The notes beneath the pieces are model-generated. The model saw nothing but the letters and a program-made list of their open reading frames with translations. It was not told where the DNA came from and made no database searches. Of a stretch of 64,000 nt of DNA, positions 1 through 9,212 are shown in pieces; position 1 is the stretch's first letter; every line of letters begins with the position of its first letter. The position numbers and the translations under genes are program-made. Source of the DNA: Draconibacterium sp. (GTDB taxonomy: Bacteria > Bacteroidota > Bacteroidia > Bacteroidales > Prolixibacteraceae); NCBI GenBank assembly GCA_011620585.1, contig WOYV01000040.1, forward strand, positions 51,581 to 115,580. Direction: 5' to 3'.

Positions 1-202
1 CGATTTTTACAGGATCACGAATTGCGACGACAAGGTTTTTGACGAAGTAAAAGGCGATGCCGATACTTTGGCCGGGCTGATCCTCGAACTGCGGGGAGAA
101 ATACCCAAACTAAACGAAGAAATCAAATGTAAACAATTTGTGTTCACCATTAAACAAGTCGATAACCGACGGATCAAAGAAATAAAGGTCAACATCAAAT
201 AA
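1..202 (+). CDS. gldE: GldE C-terminal fragment (CBS/CorC-type gliding protein)
   Basis: Open from position 2 to a TAA at 200-202, so only about the last 66 residues are in the window. The fragment begins DFYRITNCDD and contains FDEVKGDADTLAG, the pattern of the C-terminal CorC/HlyC domain that ends GldE and related CBS-domain membrane proteins. It is followed after 39 bases by gldD, the usual gldE-gldD order in Bacteroidota, which supports GldE rather than a generic haemolysin-C protein. The N-terminal membrane domain lies outside the window. Confidence 0.75.
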   Translation, partial: DFYRITNCDDKVFDEVKGDADTLAGLILELRGEIPKLNEEIKCKQFVFTIKQVDNRRIKEIKVNIK

Positions 203-241
203 ATAACCGGCACCGCTCGTTAAAAGCCAAAACAGTTCAGT

Positions 242-826
242 ATGCAAACCTGGAAGATCTTACTTTTTTTTATGCTGTTTACAGGGTGTCGCGAACACTA
301 CACACCCAAGCCACGCGGTTATTTTCGCATAAATTTTCCTGAAAAAACTTATAGCACTTTGAAAGGCGATTATCCGTATTCGTTTGACGTGCCCGATTAT
401 GCATACGTTCAAAAAGACAATAAAAACCCCGACGAACCATACTGGATTAATTTGGAAGTTCCGGCAAATAAAGCCGAATTACACATTTCGTATTATAATT
501 TAAAGAACGGCCCGAAATCCAAAAATCAATTACTGTACGAATTGATGGAAGAAACACGCAGCCTGGCTTACAAACATTCGATAAAAGCAGATGCTATCGA
601 CGAACAAATTTTTGTAAACCCCGGGGCAAAAGTTTTCGGAACGATATACAATATTAAAGGAAACGCGGCTTCGCCCATGCAATTTTTCCTTACCGACAGT
701 ACAGCGCATTTTTTACGCGGAGCCCTGTATATACGGGAAGTCCCCGACATTGATTCGCTTCGCCCGGTAATCAACTTCCTCGAACCCGACATTGTGCGCC
801 TCATCGAAACTACACACTGGAAATAA
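242..826 (+). CDS. gldD: Gliding motility lipoprotein GldD
   Basis: A 194-residue protein with a short hydrophobic leader and lipobox ending at Cys16 (LFTGC), so probably a lipoprotein. The mature start contains YTPKPRGYFRI, a hallmark of GldD. In Flavobacterium GldD is needed for gliding and type IX secretion and works with the upstream GldE. Its stop overlaps the next start (TAATG at 824-828), implying translational coupling to the phosphopantetheinyl transferase. Whether this organism glides cannot be told from here; gldD also occurs in non-gliding relatives. Confidence 0.9.
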   Translation: MQTWKILLFFMLFTGCREHYTPKPRGYFRINFPEKTYSTLKGDYPYSFDVPDYAYVQKDNKNPDEPYWINLEVPANKAELHISYYNLKNGPKSKNQLLYELMEETRSLAYKHSIKADAIDEQIFVNPGAKVFGTIYNIKGNAASPMQFFLTDSTAHFLRGALYIREVPDIDSLRPVINFLEPDIVRLIETTHWK

Positions 827-1458
827 TGCCCTTTTTCAGAACCATAAAAGTCCGCGACGGAATTATCGGAACCTGGCATCTGACAGAAGAACCGTACGAA
901 TTTTTGAACGAGATCACATTAAGTATTGCCGACCGCGAACGATTTGACAAAATTAAATCAGATAAACGAAGAGTCGAATTTTTGGCTGCTCGATGCTTAC
1001 TAAATAAAGTTATGAGTGATGAGCCTCAGGTCAGTTATTCCGATTTAGGGAAACCTTTTCTGGAAAATCACTCGCTGAATATCAGTATTTCACATTCGTC
1101 CGATTTTGTTGGAGTGTTCCTTTCTGAGAAAAATATTGGAATTGATATTGAACGTACCGACCGAATGATTGACAAAGTGGCCGATCGTTTTTTGCATCCT
1201 GACGAGAAAGTTCATATCAAACAACTGAATAACCAACAACTGGCAAAAATTGTGTACTGGTCGGCAAAAGAAGCCATTTTTAAAAGCTCCGAATCCCAGG
1301 GAATTCAATTCAACAATCAAATTTATATCGTGCCTTTTAATCCCGAACTGACGACAAACTTTTTCGCTCAACTTAGAATGGATAACAAAACCTTCAGATA
1401 CCGGCTTTCTTTCCAAAATTTCGAAAACAATGTGCTGGTATATTGTGTTCAAGAATAA
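826..1458 (+). CDS. 4'-phosphopantetheinyl transferase (Sfp/AcpT type)
   Basis: A 210-residue protein that should move the phosphopantetheine arm of CoA onto carrier proteins. It has the family signatures in order: LGKPFL, SISHSSDFVG, the Mg-binding GIDIER, and WSAKEAIFK. The length fits the compact Sfp/Gsp family. It shares one base with gldD and lies 12 bases before zwf, so gldE-gldD-PPTase-zwf-pgl probably form one transcription unit. Its carrier-protein target (fatty-acid ACP or a secondary-metabolite carrier) is not clear from this window. Confidence 0.88.
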   Translation: MPFFRTIKVRDGIIGTWHLTEEPYEFLNEITLSIADRERFDKIKSDKRRVEFLAARCLLNKVMSDEPQVSYSDLGKPFLENHSLNISISHSSDFVGVFLSEKNIGIDIERTDRMIDKVADRFLHPDEKVHIKQLNNQQLAKIVYWSAKEAIFKSSESQGIQFNNQIYIVPFNPELTTNFFAQLRMDNKTFRYRLSFQNFENNVLVYCVQE

Positions 1459-1470
1459 AATCAAAACGAA

Positions 1471-2964
1471 ATGAATCGAGCTCAAAGTCAAATCCTGATA
1501 ATTTTTGGTGCTTCGGGCGACCTTACCAAACGAAAACTACTCCCCGCGCTTTTTGAATTGTATAAAGAAAAACTTCTTCCCGATAAATTTGCGGTTTTAG
1601 GTGCTTCGCGCTCCGATTTATCAGACGATGATTTCCGCAACAGGGCTGACGAATTTCTACCTGAACACGCGTTGCTCAGCGAATTCAAAAAGAACTTATT
1701 TTACCAACAGGTGAATACGGACAATGCGGAAGATTTTGTGCCACTGAAGAAGCGGTTAAACGAACTTTCGACATCCCTCCAAATCAAAAAGAATTATATA
1801 TTTTATCTTTCTACTCCCCCATCTCTTTATTCACTTATACCCAGGTTTTTAAACGAAAACGGGTTGTCGGAATCACACAAGTATTTCCGACGGCTGATTG
1901 TTGAGAAACCATTTGGAACGAGTTTGGAAACTGCTCGTAACCTGAATGTTGAGCTGTTGCATTACTTTTCGGAAGAACAGATCTATCGAATCGATCATTA
2001 TTTGGGCAAGGAAACCGTTCAAAACATGTTGGTTACGCGTTTCGCAAACGGAATTTTCGAACCACTCTGGAACCGCCGGTACATCGAGCGCGTGGAAATT
2101 ACGTCTGCCGAAAATCTGGGAGTGGAAGGCAGGGGTGGATATTACGATCATACAGGAGCGCTGCGCGACATGATCCAGAATCATCTTTTACAGGTAACCG
2201 GTTTTGTTGCCATGGAACCGCCGGTAGTTATTGAAGCAGATGCCATCAGAAATGAAATTTTAAAAGTTTTTCAATCTCTTCGCCCAATTCGCGAAAACGA
2301 AGTATTCTTACACGTAATTCGCGGACAATACACCACTTCAAAAATCAACGGCCAAACTGTTCCCGGTTACCGGGAAGAGAAAGGTGTCGACTATCTCTCG
2401 CGTACCGAAACCTTTGTAGCGCTTAAGTTTTTTATTGATAACTGGCGTTGGGCCGGTGTCCCGTTTTTGGTTCGAACCGGGAAAAAACTGCCGACCCGTG
2501 TTACCGAAATTGTCATTACTTTCAAAAAAGTGCCCCACCATCTTTTTGGAACTTCGGGCGAACAAGGCCACAACCAATTGATCATCAGAATTCAACCCGA
2601 CGAAGGAATTTTATTAAAATTTGGGATGAAAACACCGGGCGCCGGATTTAAAGTTCAGAGTGTAAATATGGATTTTCATTATTCCGATCTGGCGGCTGAT
2701 AAGGTCCCGGCAGCCTACGAACGTCTTCTGCACGATTGTATGACCGGCGATGCTACTTTGTATGCACGCGGCGATGCAGTGGAAAAAGCATGGGAATTTG
2801 TTCAGCCAATTATTAATGCCTGGCAAAGTAATCCGGATATCCCGATATACGGTTACCCGGCCGGAACATGGGGACCCGAAGAAGCCGAACGACTGATTAT
2901 TAACGGAAACTGGCGTTACCCATGCAAAAATTTAACCAACGACGGTTTGTATTGTGAACTTTAA
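1471..2964 (+). CDS. zwf: Glucose-6-phosphate 1-dehydrogenase
   Basis: A 497-residue enzyme of the oxidative pentose phosphate pathway, oxidising glucose-6-phosphate to 6-phosphogluconolactone with NAD(P)+. The N-terminal Rossmann motif GASGDLTKRKL is at about residue 12 and the active-site signature RIDHYLGKETVQNM at about 173. The length is normal. It is followed 39 bases later by a 6-phosphogluconolactonase, the next enzyme. The 6-phosphogluconate dehydrogenase gene (gnd), often between or beside these in Bacteroidota, is absent from this locus. Confidence 0.97.
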   Translation: MNRAQSQILIIFGASGDLTKRKLLPALFELYKEKLLPDKFAVLGASRSDLSDDDFRNRADEFLPEHALLSEFKKNLFYQQVNTDNAEDFVPLKKRLNELSTSLQIKKNYIFYLSTPPSLYSLIPRFLNENGLSESHKYFRRLIVEKPFGTSLETARNLNVELLHYFSEEQIYRIDHYLGKETVQNMLVTRFANGIFEPLWNRRYIERVEITSAENLGVEGRGGYYDHTGALRDMIQNHLLQVTGFVAMEPPVVIEADAIRNEILKVFQSLRPIRENEVFLHVIRGQYTTSKINGQTVPGYREEKGVDYLSRTETFVALKFFIDNWRWAGVPFLVRTGKKLPTRVTEIVITFKKVPHHLFGTSGEQGHNQLIIRIQPDEGILLKFGMKTPGAGFKVQSVNMDFHYSDLAADKVPAAYERLLHDCMTGDATLYARGDAVEKAWEFVQPIINAWQSNPDIPIYGYPAGTWGPEEAERLIINGNWRYPCKNLTNDGLYCEL

Positions 2965-3003
2965 TCTTTATATCTTAACAATAAGTTTTATTTATTAGAG
3001 TAT

Positions 3004-3735
3004 ATGGAACATATTACAGAGGTTAGAATTTATAAGAACCCGAAAAAAGTTTACAATGCGATTGCCAAAAGCATTGTTCAACTCACCCAGGATTCGAACC
3101 AGAAAATTTTTAACATTGCGCTTTCAGGAGGAAATTCCCCGAAAGGACTTTTCGAAAAAATGAGTAAGAAGTACCACGATAAAATTCCGTGGGAAAAAAT
3201 TCACTTTTGGTGGGGCGACGAACGTTGTGTTCCTCCCAGCGACGAACAGAGCAACTACAAAATGGCAGTTGATAATTTATTTTCGCAAATTGAAATCCCG
3301 AAAAAGAATTTACACCGGATTCGTGGTGAAGAAGACCCGGAAGGAGAAGCCAGGCGATATTCTGCTGATTTGAATGAAAATCTCAATTCCCGTGGGAATA
3401 ATCCGGTTTTCGACCTTATTATCCTTGGCCTTGGAGACGATGGGCACACAGCCTCAATTTTTCCCGATCAGTTGGAATTGTTAGAATATCCCGAAAACTG
3501 TGCAGTAGCCGAGCATCCTTTAAGCGGGCAAAAACGAATTACCGTTACCGGAACTGTTTTGAATAATGCAACCCGCATTTTCTTCCTGGTTATTGGCGAA
3601 AGCAAAGCCATGCGCGTTTCCGAAATTATGAACGATAGCGAAGCTGCCAAGTTATTGCCAGCTTACTATATCGCACCAACTAATGGCGAGTTAACCTGGT
3701 TCCTTGATGAAGAAGCAGCTAGTATGATTTCGTAA
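3004..3735 (+). CDS. pgl: 6-phosphogluconolactonase (SOL/NagB-like type)
   Basis: A 243-residue protein of the SOL/DevB family, which hydrolyses 6-phosphogluconolactone. Visible signatures are ALSGGNSPKGLF near the N-terminus, FWWGDERCVPP at about residue 68, and LGLGDDGHTASIFP at about 140, which carries the catalytic histidine. It lies directly after zwf in the same operon. A second, structurally unrelated lactonase candidate (beta-propeller type) is encoded at 21654-22769. Confidence 0.95.
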   Translation: MEHITEVRIYKNPKKVYNAIAKSIVQLTQDSNQKIFNIALSGGNSPKGLFEKMSKKYHDKIPWEKIHFWWGDERCVPPSDEQSNYKMAVDNLFSQIEIPKKNLHRIRGEEDPEGEARRYSADLNENLNSRGNNPVFDLIILGLGDDGHTASIFPDQLELLEYPENCAVAEHPLSGQKRITVTGTVLNNATRIFFLVIGESKAMRVSEIMNDSEAAKLLPAYYIAPTNGELTWFLDEEAASMIS

Positions 3736-3766
3736 TCGTTGTCAGAATTTCTTTATTTCACCCCTC

Positions 3767-3844
3767 TGTCAGCCATAAAAGCTGACATCTCCCCTCGCCA
3801 GGCGAGAAATAGCAGAACCCCGCGACAAAGCCGCGGGGAATTCT
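3767..3844. repeat. Three consecutive intergenic hairpins (REP-like)
   Basis: Between the convergent pgl and hydrolase genes lie three dyads in a row: TGTCAGC/GCTGACA (3767-3773 with 3781-3787), CTCGCC/GGCGAG (3794-3806), and CCCCGCG/CGCGGGG (3818-3838), the last extended by AGAA/TTCT across a two-base bulge. The first dyad sits in the frame CCCCTCTGTC...GACATCTCCCC, which recurs at 38549-38575. The array may double as a transcription end for both flanking genes, but there is no clean T-run. Confidence 0.6.
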
Positions 3845-3871
3845 TCAGATTAACTGGCGAATTGGCTGTTC

Positions 3872-4879
3872 TTATTGAACAGCATTCAACCCAAGTATAT
3901 TTTCACCAAATTTTATGGTTTCCGCAATTACTTCATCCACGCAACCCGAAGTAAGTCCGCAAGCAATTGGATGCTCCCCTGCTTCAGGAAATGCAATTTT
4001 TACCTTCTGATCAGAAACCGTACCCAGTTGATCAAACATTTTCATCATGGCATCCACCCGGACAGTTTGATCCTGATGTTCCTCGTCCTTATAATAATAA
4101 CCCAGAAAAACAGGCGCCGTTACATTTTCAAAGGTGTTCTTATCCATGGTGGCCTCTACTAGTTGCTGCAAATAAACCACAGCTTCAAGTCGGTATTTAC
4201 AATTCCAGTACTCGCACTCTTTCGAACCAGAATCTTCATTGGTTACACGGTATTTACCACCCATTACTTTTCTGGCAATCTGCAAACCCCAGGGTTTAGA
4301 AAGTAAAAACGCGGTGTTGTTGTTGATGCGAATATTGGGCGAATACAAAATTAGCGCTTCAACATATTCAGGGAAATCAGCGGCCAGTTTCAGACTGAGT
4401 GTCCCGCCTGTTGAAGTACTCATTATGATTACCTTTTTTCCCAGGGTTCGAGCAAACATTAAGGCTTCTTTAGCTGATTCCCATAATTTATCAGGAGTCA
4501 TATCCAAGAGGGCATCTTCGGTAACCAAACCATGATCGTATAAACGAGGTACGTACAAATTGAAGCCGAATTTTTTAGAGAATGCTTCGTGTGCCGGGTG
4601 GCCTTCGTACCACGAAGCTGAAAATCCATGCAAATACAAAAGACAATATTCTGTACGTTCGTGTACCGAATCGTTGGCCCAAATTATCCGCGCTTCGTTA
4701 TCGGGTTTGATAGTAAAGGCGGCTTCCTTTTTCTGAACGTATTCATCGGCTGAGTTTATGGTAGTAGTGATAGAAGGGAGATCCTTATTCAATTCAGGCG
4801 TTGGAGGCTTTGGCCCCAACAAATAAGCCACAATGAGCAATATGATGAAAACAAGAAAAAAGCGTTTGATACGTTTCAT
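3872..4879 (-). CDS. Membrane-anchored alpha/beta hydrolase (lipase/esterase-like)
   Basis: The ATG at 4879 gives 335 residues; an upstream in-frame TTG at 4888 is less likely. An N-terminal membrane segment (residues 7-21) is followed by an alpha/beta hydrolase fold: oxyanion motif LYLHGF at about 82-86, nucleophile elbow MSTSTGG with Ser156 as the likely nucleophile (a serine replaces the usual first glycine), and a late EHPIACG that could supply the catalytic histidine. Substrate unknown; carboxylesterase or monoacylglycerol-lipase activity is plausible. It lies 77 bases after dinB on the same strand. Confidence 0.7.
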   Translation of the reverse strand: MKRIKRFFLVFIILLIVAYLLGPKPPTPELNKDLPSITTTINSADEYVQKKEAAFTIKPDNEARIIWANDSVHERTEYCLLYLHGFSASWYEGHPAHEAFSKKFGFNLYVPRLYDHGLVTEDALLDMTPDKLWESAKEALMFARTLGKKVIIMSTSTGGTLSLKLAADFPEYVEALILYSPNIRINNNTAFLLSKPWGLQIARKVMGGKYRVTNEDSGSKECEYWNCKYRLEAVVYLQQLVEATMDKNTFENVTAPVFLGYYYKDEEHQDQTVRVDAMMKMFDQLGTVSDQKVKIAFPEAGEHPIACGLTSGCVDEVIAETIKFGENILGLNAVQ

Positions 4880-4956
4880 AACTTTCAATTTAGTTTATGG
4901 AAAGATACGAGAGATTGATGAGAATTTCCAAGCCTTCGAATGATTTTCTTTACATC

Positions 4957-6045
4957 TTAAAACTCAATCAATAGTTGAACAGCTTGCCTGGCGGGCTCTT
5001 CGTGCAAGAAATTGGAGAGAGTGAGACCTAACAAACGAATTCCTTTGGCAAAACCTCCTTCTGCTTTTAGTAGTTTTTTACTTTCCTCTAAAAATCGTAT
5101 TTCCGAATCGAACCAGGGTTCCAGCGTTTTACTCCGGGTATGTTGCTCAAAATCGGCATATTTAAATTTTAGTGTAAGCGTTTTTGCTTTCACCTGATCT
5201 TTTAGTGCGCGTTCCCATACTTTAGCCGCTATTTTCATCAATTCAGATTCTAATTCTTCCTCGCGGTAAATGTCGTGTAAAAAGGTATCTTCCGCTCCAA
5301 CCGATTTACGTTCGCGCGAGGGTTCAACTGCCCTGTTGTCTTCTCCACGGCAAATTTCGTAATAATAATTCCCTGCTTTACCAAACATCCGGGTCAGTTC
5401 GAGTCGATCAATCTGTCGGAGATCGCGACCAAACCAAACGCCAATTTTATTGAGTTTCGCAGCAGTTACTTTGCCAATCCCAAAGAATTTTCGTACTTCC
5501 ATCTGGTCGATAAAAGCTTGTGCTTCATCGGGTTTTACTACAAATATTCCGTTGGGTTTATTCACATCAGAAGCAACTTTTGCCAGAAATTTATTGTATG
5601 AAACCCCAGCAGATGCAGTTAATCCGGTTTCTTCGAATATTTGTTTTTTAATGGCTTTGGCAATCAGTGTAGCCGACGGCAATCCTTTTTTGGCGTAGGT
5701 TACGTCGAGATAAGCTTCATCCAAAGAAAGAGGTTCGACCAAATCGGCATATTCATAGAAAACCGATCTAATTTGTTCAGAGATTTCTTTATATCTGTCG
5801 AACCTTGGTTTTACAAATATCAGATCCTGGCATTTTCTTTTTGCTACTTTCGATGACATAGCCGAACGAATGCCAAACTTTCGAGCCTCGTAACTGGCAG
5901 CCGCAATCACGCCGCGTTCGCCACTTCCTCCTACAACAACCGGTTTTCCTTTTAATTCCGGTCGGTCGTGTTGTTCAACCGATGCAAAAAAAGCATCCAT
6001 ATCAATATGAATGATTTTTCGGATATTTTGATTGCGATCAGACAT
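4957..6045 (-). CDS. dinB: DNA polymerase IV (Y family)
   Basis: A 362-residue translesion polymerase. The N-terminal HIDMDAFFASVEQ holds the metal-binding Asp and the steric-gate Phe region, and PLSLDEAYLDVT holds the catalytic acidic pair. A helix-hairpin-helix (KFFGIGKVTAAKL) and the little-finger domain follow. The length is typical. It is separated from the upstream OmpA-type gene by a strong terminator at 6061-6091, so it must have its own start site in the short spacer. I could not identify an SOS operator. Confidence 0.95.
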   Translation of the reverse strand: MSDRNQNIRKIIHIDMDAFFASVEQHDRPELKGKPVVVGGSGERGVIAAASYEARKFGIRSAMSSKVAKRKCQDLIFVKPRFDRYKEISEQIRSVFYEYADLVEPLSLDEAYLDVTYAKKGLPSATLIAKAIKKQIFEETGLTASAGVSYNKFLAKVASDVNKPNGIFVVKPDEAQAFIDQMEVRKFFGIGKVTAAKLNKIGVWFGRDLRQIDRLELTRMFGKAGNYYYEICRGEDNRAVEPSRERKSVGAEDTFLHDIYREEELESELMKIAAKVWERALKDQVKAKTLTLKFKYADFEQHTRSKTLEPWFDSEIRFLEESKKLLKAEGGFAKGIRLLGLTLSNFLHEEPARQAVQLLIEF

Positions 6046-6060
6046 GGCATAAAAGTATAA

Positions 6061-6091
6061 AAAAAGCTGCCCGAAACCGGGCAGCTTTTTT
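6061..6091 (-). terminator. Rho-independent terminator after the PD40-OmpA gene
   Basis: The 8-bp stem GCTGCCCG/CGGGCAGC (6066-6073 with 6078-6085) with AAAC loop is flanked by an A-run on the left and a T-run on the right. Read on the minus strand it ends the OmpA-family transcript about 20 bases after its stop; it would also work in the other direction. Confidence 0.9.
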
Positions 6092-6111
6092 GCGCAAAGT
6101 ATTGAATTGTA

Positions 6112-7653
6112 TTAATTCAATTCTAAAATTTTAAACTCGGTTCGGCGATTCTGACGATGTTCTTCTTCGGAACATGGTACACCATCGTCACATTTATTAA
6201 CCAATTCGGTTTCGCCATAACCTTTCGCAATTATTCTGTCAGAAGAAATGCCCTTGCTCACAATGTATGATACTGCCGAGTCAGAACGTTTCTGACTTAA
6301 CACCAGGTTGTAAGGATCGCTACCCCTACAGTCGGTGTGCGAACCAAGTTCTACTTTCCAACCCGGATTGTCTTGCATTACTTTAACCAATTTATCCAGT
6401 TCGATAGCCGATTCAGGCAAAATATCCCATTTATCAAAATCGTAATAAATATTCTCCATGACGAATTTCTGTCCAACTACGACTTTTTCAACCCAAAGAG
6501 TATCACGAATAACACCAAATGGTTTACCTACAGTTGAAATTGTTTTTGAATCATTCATAAACCCGTCGATGTTGGTACTAACTGAGTATGTTTTGTCTTT
6601 TTCAAGCTCTTTCTTAAAAATAAGATCGCTTAAAACTGAAACGACACCTGCAAAAGAGATTCTTGCATTGGGTACATTTTGCATTGTTTTCCGGTCCATT
6701 ACTACCAGCTCGAGTTCGTATTTGCCAAGTTTTTCGAGGGTAACTTTATAAATATCGTCGCTACCCACGCCACCTGTTTTATTTGAGGTATAATAACCTA
6801 TCTCATCGCTTGGATGAATAACGAAAGCAAAATCATCCCCATCAGAATTCAGATCAGACAAAGCATTGGGTTCCATAATTTTATCTCCAAAAAAACCAGC
6901 AGCATACAAATCCAGATCTTCGCCATCCCCTCTACCGTTCGAAGCAAATACAAGAATTTTATCCTTATAAATAAAGGGGAACATTTCATTCCCGGCTGTA
7001 TTTATTTTATCTCCAAGGTTGATCATTTCGCCCCAAGCGCCATTTGTACGTACTGCCATATAAATATCGGTTCCCCCAATACTTCCCGGTTTATCTGAAG
7101 TAAAATAGAGTGTATCACCGGTTGATGTAACCGATGGATGCCCAACAGAGTATGTTGGATCGTTAAAAGGGAGATCGGCGACTTTGGTCCAAACACCTCC
7201 CTGTTTCTTAACAATAATTATCTCAAGTCTGATTTCAGCTTTCTGATAAACTTTGTTTCGTACTTCCGGATTTTCGAAGTTACTGAGCGTTACAAAGAGT
7301 TCTCCGGTTGCCGGACAATAAGAAACAGGGCCTGAGTGATACCCTTCACTGAGCGCATCCAGTTCAGCTACTTTCGAACCTGTTACATTTCCCTTTGCTC
7401 CTGTTTTCGCAGAAAAAAGATTATAGTAAATTTTCTTCTCATCACCACTGTTCAGCTTGACAATTTCCTCGTCGGTATACGCCGAGAACCAGAGCTCATT
7501 TCCGACAAAAGCGGGCCCGAAATCGCTTTGACTGGTGTTTAAACTGGTTTTTTCTGATTGCAGTTTAACCATTTTTTCGAAGTACATACATTTATTCTGA
7601 GCAGCCAACATCAATGGAACAATGCCCATAAAAAGAAGTAAAAATCTTTTCAT
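6112..7653 (-). CDS. OmpA-family outer-membrane protein with PD40 beta-propeller
   Basis: A 513-residue exported protein with a signal peptide (MKRFLLLFMGIVPLMLAAQ). Residues about 50-300 carry WD40-like PD40 blades (repeats such as LYFTSDKPGSIGGTDIYMA and YYTSNKTGGVGSDDIYKV). The last about 120 residues form an OmpA peptidoglycan-binding domain with SHTDCRGS and QNRRTEF. The architecture recalls PorE-type proteins linked to type IX secretion and gliding, but the usual middle domain is not clear, so I leave it unnamed. It is monocistronic: terminator downstream, dyad-containing leader upstream. Confidence 0.85.
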   Translation of the reverse strand: MKRFLLLFMGIVPLMLAAQNKCMYFEKMVKLQSEKTSLNTSQSDFGPAFVGNELWFSAYTDEEIVKLNSGDEKKIYYNLFSAKTGAKGNVTGSKVAELDALSEGYHSGPVSYCPATGELFVTLSNFENPEVRNKVYQKAEIRLEIIIVKKQGGVWTKVADLPFNDPTYSVGHPSVTSTGDTLYFTSDKPGSIGGTDIYMAVRTNGAWGEMINLGDKINTAGNEMFPFIYKDKILVFASNGRGDGEDLDLYAAGFFGDKIMEPNALSDLNSDGDDFAFVIHPSDEIGYYTSNKTGGVGSDDIYKVTLEKLGKYELELVVMDRKTMQNVPNARISFAGVVSVLSDLIFKKELEKDKTYSVSTNIDGFMNDSKTISTVGKPFGVIRDTLWVEKVVVGQKFVMENIYYDFDKWDILPESAIELDKLVKVMQDNPGWKVELGSHTDCRGSDPYNLVLSQKRSDSAVSYIVSKGISSDRIIAKGYGETELVNKCDDGVPCSEEEHRQNRRTEFKILELN

Positions 7654-7698
7654 AACTATTGAATTTAGGATTATATGAATCTACACTAGCATTATTAA

Positions 7699-7727
7699 TA
7701 TTAAGGAAATTATCTAAATCCTTAATA
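7699..7727. promoter_or_regulatory. Perfect dyad upstream of the PD40-OmpA gene
   Basis: TATTAAGGA at 7699-7707 is repeated inverted as TCCTTAATA at 7719-7727, separated by 11 AT-rich bases and lying about 46 bases before the start codon. It could be an operator or a leader hairpin. No T-run follows, so a terminator is unlikely. Confidence 0.4.
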
Positions 7728-7802
7728 TGCCCCTTATTTTTAACTAAACAACAATTAAAAGTATATTTAGTTTCACCAAGTTAGGGTATTTTACTTAATA
7801 AA

Positions 7803-9212
7803 TCAAGCTTTGAGATTAAGCAGAACAACATTTTCAACATGATGGGTATGAGGAAACATGTCGACGGGTTGAATTTTCTCGATTTGGTAAAATTCATCCA
7901 TCAAAGCGAGGTCACGAGCTTGGGTTGCCGGGTTGCAACTCACATATATAATTCGTTTAGGTTTCATGGCAACAATGGCCTGAACCACACTGGCTTGCAT
8001 TCCCGCCCTGGGGGGATCTGTAATCAATACATCAGGCATGCCATGTTCGTTCATAAATTCGCTGGTTAAAAGATCTTTGATATCTCCGGCATAAAAGCGG
8101 GTATTTTTTATATGGTTAATCTCAGAATTTACCATTGCATCTTCTATGGCCTCGGGAACATATTCTATCCCAATAACTTTCTTTGCTTTACCAGCTACAA
8201 AATTAGCGATCGTACCTGTGCCAGTGTACAAGTCGTAAACTATCTCCGAACCATCAAGATTGGCAAAGTCGCGTACTACTCTATATAAATTATAAGCCTG
8301 CTCCGAGTTCGTCTGGTAAAAACTCTTGGGACCAATCTTAAACCTGAGGCCTTCCATTTCCTCCCTAATATAATCGCGCCCGCCAAAGAGTTCTATTTCC
8401 TGATCGGTAATCGAGTCGTTTCCTTTCGCGTTGATCACATACATAAAAGACGTGATTTGAGGAAAATTTTCAAGCACTGCCTTCATCAAACCCGTTCTTC
8501 TTTCCACATCTTCGTGATAAAATGAAAGAATAACCATCAATTCGCCAATTGAGGTCGTACGGATGATCATAGTCCTTAAAAATCCTCTTTGCTCCTTTAT
8601 ATCAAAAAACGGGAAATCATGCTCTATTGCATATTTATAAATGTAGTTCCGGATCTGGTTTGAAGGTTCAGGTTGCAGCCAGCACTTTTCTATATTGATG
8701 ACTTTGTCGAACATGCCTGGAACGTGGAAACCAAGGGCATCATTTCTGGTGATTTCGCTGCCTTCCTTTATTTCTTCAAATGTTAACCAACGCTTATTCG
8801 AAAACGTAAATTCAAGTTTATTGCGGTAAAATGTATTTTTTTCAGATCCAATTATGGGTTGAATTTCGCTCAATTGTACTTTACCGATCCTTTTAAGCTG
8901 ATCTTCAACCTGTTTCTGTTTATAGTAAAGTTGTTTCCCGTAAGGTAGCATTTGCCATTTACAACCACCACAGATGCCAAAGTGCGTGCAAAAAGCATCG
9001 ATACGATCGCTACTATATTCCTTAAATTCTCTTACAAAGGCTTCCTCGAAGCGTTTTCTTTTTTTTGTAACCTGCAAATCTACAACATCGCCCGGGACGG
9101 CAAGTTTGGTAAAAAGTACCTTCTCTCCTACCCTGGCAACAGCATTTCCTTCTGCCCCAATATCAGTTATAATTACATTCTCGTAGAACGGCTTTTTCTT
9201 ATTTCGTGACAC
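7803..9212 (-). CDS. rlmD: 23S rRNA (uracil-C5)-methyltransferase, RlmD/RumA type
   Basis: 469 residues from a GTG start at 9212. An N-terminal TRAM domain (about 1-65) is followed by an iron-sulfur motif CTHFGICGGC (Cys75, 81, 84) with the fourth Cys in EKCWLQP, then a SAM-dependent methyltransferase domain with DLYTGTGTIANF, TDPPRAGM and the catalytic-Cys motif VSCNPAT. This is the RlmD/TrmA family, modifying uracil in 23S rRNA; the exact position (U1939 or U747 in E. coli numbering) cannot be told from sequence alone. It is divergent from the RNA/ABC-F region. Confidence 0.9.
   Translation of the reverse strand: MSRNKKKPFYENVIITDIGAEGNAVARVGEKVLFTKLAVPGDVVDLQVTKKRKRFEEAFVREFKEYSSDRIDAFCTHFGICGGCKWQMLPYGKQLYYKQKQVEDQLKRIGKVQLSEIQPIIGSEKNTFYRNKLEFTFSNKRWLTFEEIKEGSEITRNDALGFHVPGMFDKVINIEKCWLQPEPSNQIRNYIYKYAIEHDFPFFDIKEQRGFLRTMIIRTTSIGELMVILSFYHEDVERRTGLMKAVLENFPQITSFMYVINAKGNDSITDQEIELFGGRDYIREEMEGLRFKIGPKSFYQTNSEQAYNLYRVVRDFANLDGSEIVYDLYTGTGTIANFVAGKAKKVIGIEYVPEAIEDAMVNSEINHIKNTRFYAGDIKDLLTSEFMNEHGMPDVLITDPPRAGMQASVVQAIVAMKPKRIIYVSCNPATQARDLALMDEFYQIEKIQPVDMFPHTHHVENVVLLNLKA

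Noticed and set aside
2460-2490. GGTTCGAACC-like words that resemble tRNA T-arms
   Set aside because: They lie within coding frames in zwf, pgl and others, without acceptor or anticodon stems; they reflect codon pairs.
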